From Methanosarcinales archaeon (GTDB lineage Archaea > Halobacteriota > Methanosarcinia > Methanosarcinales > Methanosarcinaceae): a DNA stretch of 7,220 nucleotides. Every line of letters begins with the position of its first letter. The stretch's first letter is position 1. Shown in pieces: positions 4,786-7,220 of this stretch. The stretch lies in assembly GCA_012329085.1 (NCBI GenBank), contig JAAXQB010000341.1, positions 1-7,220 on the forward strand. Direction: 5' to 3'. Under the pieces are notes generated by a model. It was not told where the DNA came from and did not search any database. It was given only the letters and a program-made list of their open reading frames with translations. Position numbers and translations under genes: made by a program.

Positions 4786-5955
4786 ATGAATTTTAATCCA
4801 TCTAATTTTATTGCATCTCATTTAAATAAAGTGCCTCAATCTGGCATACGAAAATTTTTTGATGTTGTGGTAGAAATGGAGGGTGTAATATCACTTGGAG
4901 TTGGAGAACCAGATTTTACAACTCCGTGGCATATAAGGGAAGCATGCATACATTCTATTGAGCAAGGAGAGACGGCATACACTTCAAATTATGGAATGTT
5001 GGAACTTAGAGAAGAGATTTCAAAAAAACACAATCAACGATATGGCATATCTTATAATTCAGAATCAGAGATATTAATAACAACGGGTGTAAGCGAAGCA
5101 TTAGATATTGTAATTAGAACAATTGTAAATCCAAATGATGAAATTGTTGTAGTTCAACCATCATATGTTGCTTATGTGCCATCAATAATATTTGCAGGCG
5201 GTGTGCCAATTTGTGTTTCAACTTTAAGAGAGGACGAATTTAAAATAACACCTGAAATACTTGAAAAAAGTATAACTGAAAAAACAAAAGCGGTTATTAT
5301 TAATTATCCGAACAATCCAACAGGTGCTGTGCTGTCTAAAAAAGACCTTGAAGAAATTGCAGATGTTATAATTGAAAAAGATGTTATGGTAATATCTGAT
5401 GAAGTGTATGATTGCCTTACCTATAATGGAAAACACACATCTTTTTCGGAAATTAAAGGCATGCGAAAGCGAGCTATAATTTTAAATGGTTTTTCAAAAT
5501 CATATGCAATGACAGGTTTTAGAATTGGCTATATAATGGCATCATCCGAATTGATAAATGCAATGCTACTTATTCATCAATATACTATGCTATGTGCACC
5601 AATTACGGCACAGATTGGAGCAATTGAAGCACTTAAATATGGTGATTTTGAAATGGAAAAGATGGTTCGAGAATACAATCGCAGGCGACATCTTATTGTG
5701 AAAGGATTAAATAAAATTGGACTTGATTGTTTTGAACCAAAGGGTGCATTTTATGCATTTCCATCTATCGAAAGTACAAAATTAAGTTCAAATGCATTTT
5801 CAGAAAAATTATTGAATGAGTACAAAGTTGCAGCAGTTGCAGGAGATGTTTTTGGAGCGTCAGGGGCAGGATTTTTACGATGTTCTTATGCAACTACAAG
5901 AGATGAAATTTTAATTGCACTTGATAGGATTGAAGAATTTATTATGGGATTGTAA
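4786..5955 (+). CDS. PLP-dependent class I/II aminotransferase (aspartate/aromatic type)
   Basis: This is a fold-type I transaminase that moves an amino group between an amino acid and a 2-oxo acid using pyridoxal phosphate. All 389 residues are present. Signature positions are GVGEPDFTTP 38-47, AYTSNYG 64-70 (substrate/PLP region), NNPTG 176-180, D205 and Y208 (PLP ring contacts), SKSYAMTGFRIGY 237-249 with K238 as Schiff-base lysine and R246 contacting phosphate, and R365 for the substrate carboxylate. The opening PQSGIRKFFDVV is typical of the archaeal AspC/AlaT-like group. Substrate is not fixed by sequence; aspartate, alanine or aromatic acids are all possible, and pheA nearby makes aromatic use reasonable. 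There is no SD before the ATG, so translation may be coupled to the Lrp gene 15 nt upstream. Confidence 0.95.
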   Translation: MNFNPSNFIASHLNKVPQSGIRKFFDVVVEMEGVISLGVGEPDFTTPWHIREACIHSIEQGETAYTSNYGMLELREEISKKHNQRYGISYNSESEILITTGVSEALDIVIRTIVNPNDEIVVVQPSYVAYVPSIIFAGGVPICVSTLREDEFKITPEILEKSITEKTKAVIINYPNNPTGAVLSKKDLEEIADVIIEKDVMVISDEVYDCLTYNGKHTSFSEIKGMRKRAIILNGFSKSYAMTGFRIGYIMASSELINAMLLIHQYTMLCAPITAQIGAIEALKYGDFEMEKMVREYNRRRHLIVKGLNKIGLDCFEPKGAFYAFPSIESTKLSSNAFSEKLLNEYKVAAVAGDVFGASGAGFLRCSYATTRDEILIALDRIEEFIMGL

Positions 5956-5957
5956 TT

Positions 5958-6071
5958 ATTTTTTATAGATCGTTCGGAACGCTTTGAGCGTTAGTAGATA
6001 ATTTGTAAAATTATATACTAAACACGCATATCATTCTGATATGTTGTTCAGAGAAATTTCCTTTTTCTCGT
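5958..6071 (-). repeat. Modular hairpin repeat, copy 6, most complete (H4-H1-H2-H3 on + strand)
   Basis: Read on the minus strand the order is H3, H2, H1, H4. H4 covers 5958-5993 (CGTTCCGAACG conserved; a side hairpin 5978-5992, loop TTG). H1 (5994-6018) has 11 positions with one mismatch and loop GTA. H2 (6026-6044) has 8 pairs and loop TTC, its end pair G-C in copy 1 now G-T. H3 ends at 6071. Bases 6007-6071 match 855-920 with one substitution and one T indel. It starts three bases after the aminotransferase stop. Confidence 0.85.
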
Positions 6072-6417
6072 TACATTGTTTATTTTAATTAGCAGGGATT
6101 TTTACTTGTCAATTTTTTATAATTTTTACTAAATAAGAATGGTATTATCAAACTATATTATCACTATATAATTTTTAATTTATAAACATTCCAGTTACCA
6201 TTCATTTTTTCAGAATTAAAAAACCAAGTGAAAAATCAATACATTAAATAACGCATATTTATTATTATATTCATCCTTATATTTATTCTAATTTTGCTGT
6301 TTAAAATATTCAATTTTCTTAGCCGCACATTTCTTTACGAAAGGTGTATCATCAAATAGTTTCTATACTATATACTCTTTTAAAGAGCATGCATACTAAA
6401 AATTTTTAATAAACATA
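6072..6417. other. AT-rich region upstream of radB, no gene seen
   Basis: About 350 bases without a convincing open frame on either strand and without a recognisable structured RNA. A CTATATAC run at 6367-6374 lies about 50 nt before radB and could be its TATA box. Next to it CTCTTT and AAAGAG form a small inverted repeat (about 6375-6387). Slightly richer sequence around 6320-6345 has no assignment. Confidence 0.5.
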
Positions 6418-6423
6418 AGGTGA
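6418..6423 (+). promoter_or_regulatory. SD site at the start of radB, placed for an ATA start
   Basis: AGGTGA matches the archaeal anti-SD well and ends 5 nt before an in-frame ATA at 6429. The canonical candidate, GTG at 6420, lies inside this SD and has no SD upstream of it. The site therefore favours ATA, as in the hydrolase gene. Confidence 0.5.
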
Positions 6424-7097
6424 GTAAAATAAATAAAAGATTAACTTCTGGATGCAAACCTCTTGATGATATTCTTTGTGGAGGGTTTGAAATTGGCGTA
6501 ATAACACAAATATTTGGAGAAGCAGGTAGTGGAAAAACTAATATTTGCTTGCAAACTGCAATTAAATGTGCCAAAGATAATGGAAAAGTTATATTCATAG
6601 ACACAGAAGGGATTTCCAATGATAGATTTATACAAATAGCAGGTGAAAATTCAAAAGATATTGCACAAAACATTATAATATATGAACCTTATTCATTTGA
6701 AGAACAGCATGCTGCAATAAAAAAATTAGATAAGATTACTAAAGAAAATATCGATCTTATTATCATGGATTCTGCAACAATGTTTTATAGGCTTGATCTC
6801 GGTGATGATGAATTGAGTATGAAAACAAGAAGAGAATTAACAAATCAGCTTGGATTTTTACACATTCTTGCACGCAAATATTCAATTGCTGTTATTATAA
6901 CTTCTCAAGTTTATACAGACATCAATACTGGAAAAGTAAAATCTATTGGTGGGACTGGATTGGATCATATTTCAAAAACTATTCTACATTTTGAAAAAAC
7001 TGGAATTGGAATTAGAAGGGTAAAAATACACAAACATCGCTCTTGCCCAGAAGGCACTATGTGTAAATTCACAATAACCAATAATGGAATTCAATAA
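6420..7097 (+). CDS. radB: DNA repair and recombination protein RadB (RecA/RadA paralogue)
   Basis: RadB is a euryarchaeal recombination mediator of the RecA superfamily: a core ATPase lacking the N-terminal helix-hairpin-helix domain of RadA, which binds DNA and assists RadA. The 225 residues (from GTG) agree with that. Walker A is GEAGSGKT at 33-40, the DTEG block at 61-64, Walker B DLIIMD at 112-117, and TSQVY at 161-165 matches the family's SQV segment; HKHRSCPEG at 205-212 is the typical RadB end. The opening SGCKPLDDILCGGFE is also diagnostic. The end is TAA. Start is uncertain: GTG at 6420, or ATA at 6429 (222 residues), which has the better SD. It stands alone after a long gap, and the downstream exchanger has its own promoter. 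Confidence 0.95.
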   Translation: MSKINKRLTSGCKPLDDILCGGFEIGVITQIFGEAGSGKTNICLQTAIKCAKDNGKVIFIDTEGISNDRFIQIAGENSKDIAQNIIIYEPYSFEEQHAAIKKLDKITKENIDLIIMDSATMFYRLDLGDDELSMKTRRELTNQLGFLHILARKYSIAVIITSQVYTDINTGKVKSIGGTGLDHISKTILHFEKTGIGIRRVKIHKHRSCPEGTMCKFTITNNGIQ

Positions 7098-7098
7098 A

Positions 7099-7117
7099 TA
7101 TAAATATGGTGCACCAT
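7099..7117 (+). promoter_or_regulatory. TATA box overlapping a 12-bp palindrome, upstream of the exchanger
   Basis: TATAAATA (7099-7106) is centred about 31 nt before the ATG at 7134, which implies transcription starting only a few bases before the gene; no SD is present, in keeping with that. The perfect palindrome ATGGTGCACCAT (7106-7117) abuts the box. A dyad touching a TATA box is the usual layout of an archaeal repressor operator, which would block TBP or polymerase. The regulator is unknown. Confidence 0.45.
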
Positions 7118-7133
7118 TTACTTTAATAATTCT

Positions 7134-7220
7134 ATGAATTTTTTAACTATTTTTTATTTTATACTTGGATTCGTATTTATCATACAAGGTGCAGATTGGT
7201 TTGTAAAAGCTGCAGTATCC
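7134..7220 (+). CDS. CaCA family Na+/Ca2+-type cation exchanger, N-terminal fragment
   Basis: Only 29 codons are in the window, and the frame is still open at its end. The peptide opens with a hydrophobic helix (FLTIFYFILGFVFIIQ) followed by GADWFVKAAVS. This helix plus G-(A/S)-D-x-(F/L)-V block is the usual opening of YrbG-like and archaeal CaCA exchangers, membrane proteins of ten helices that swap Na+ or H+ for Ca2+. The rest of the family (two GxSxPE repeats) would lie downstream. The ATG follows a TATA box by about 31 nt, so the gene seems to be transcribed on its own although radB ends only 36 nt before. The assignment rests on a short match. Confidence 0.65.
   Translation, partial: MNFLTIFYFILGFVFIIQGADWFVKAAVS

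Noticed and set aside
842..6071. Insertion sequence or transposon ends
   Set aside because: No transposase fragment and no clear target-site duplication around any copy; a non-autonomous element remains possible and is covered in the findings.
6380..6673. Minus-strand open frame covering the radB start
   Set aside because: It mostly opposes the RadB Walker A region; no SD, no recognisable motif.

Overview
The window is AT-rich (about 30% GC by eye) and archaeal. It carries ribosomal protein S8e, the RadA paralogue RadB, an archaeal Lrp/AsnC regulator next to a class I aminotransferase, and archaeal-style Shine-Dalgarno (SD) sites (GGAG, AGGT, AGGTGA). RadB points to Euryarchaeota. Bacterial-type cyclophilins and a Firmicutes-like WalJ hydrolase would suit an anaerobic, possibly host-associated methanogen, but no methanogenesis gene is present, so that placement is inference. 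Every recognisable gene lies on the + strand; the only minus-strand candidate is a small broken ORF.

Layout: 1-808 holds two tandem cyclophilin-type peptidyl-prolyl isomerases, the first cut by the window edge. 809-945 is a palindromic terminator-like site plus a structured repeat. 946-1827 is prephenate dehydratase (pheA). 1828-2610 is a gene-poor stretch with hairpins, repeat copies and a 78-codon minus-strand ORF broken by one TGA. 2624-3412 is a WalJ/YycJ-type metallo-hydrolase whose only sensible start is ATA behind a perfect SD. 3413-3830 is repeat-filled. 3831-5955 holds rps8e, an Lrp regulator and an aminotransferase, with only short gaps. 5956-6419 is another repeat copy and unexplained AT-rich DNA. 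6420-7097 is radB, whose SD also points to an ATA codon. From 7134 a CaCA-type cation exchanger begins behind a TATA box fused to a 12-bp palindrome.

Functional themes: protein folding (cyclophilins), phenylalanine synthesis (pheA, perhaps with the aminotransferase as a later transamination step), translation (S8e) and DNA repair (RadB). The most notable material is non-coding. A modular repeat family built of short hairpins occurs at least five times, in both orientations, and about thirteen intergenic hairpins have a spacer of exactly 3 nt whatever their sequence. The second notable point is the pair of SD-positioned ATA codons, suggesting AUA initiation in this organism.
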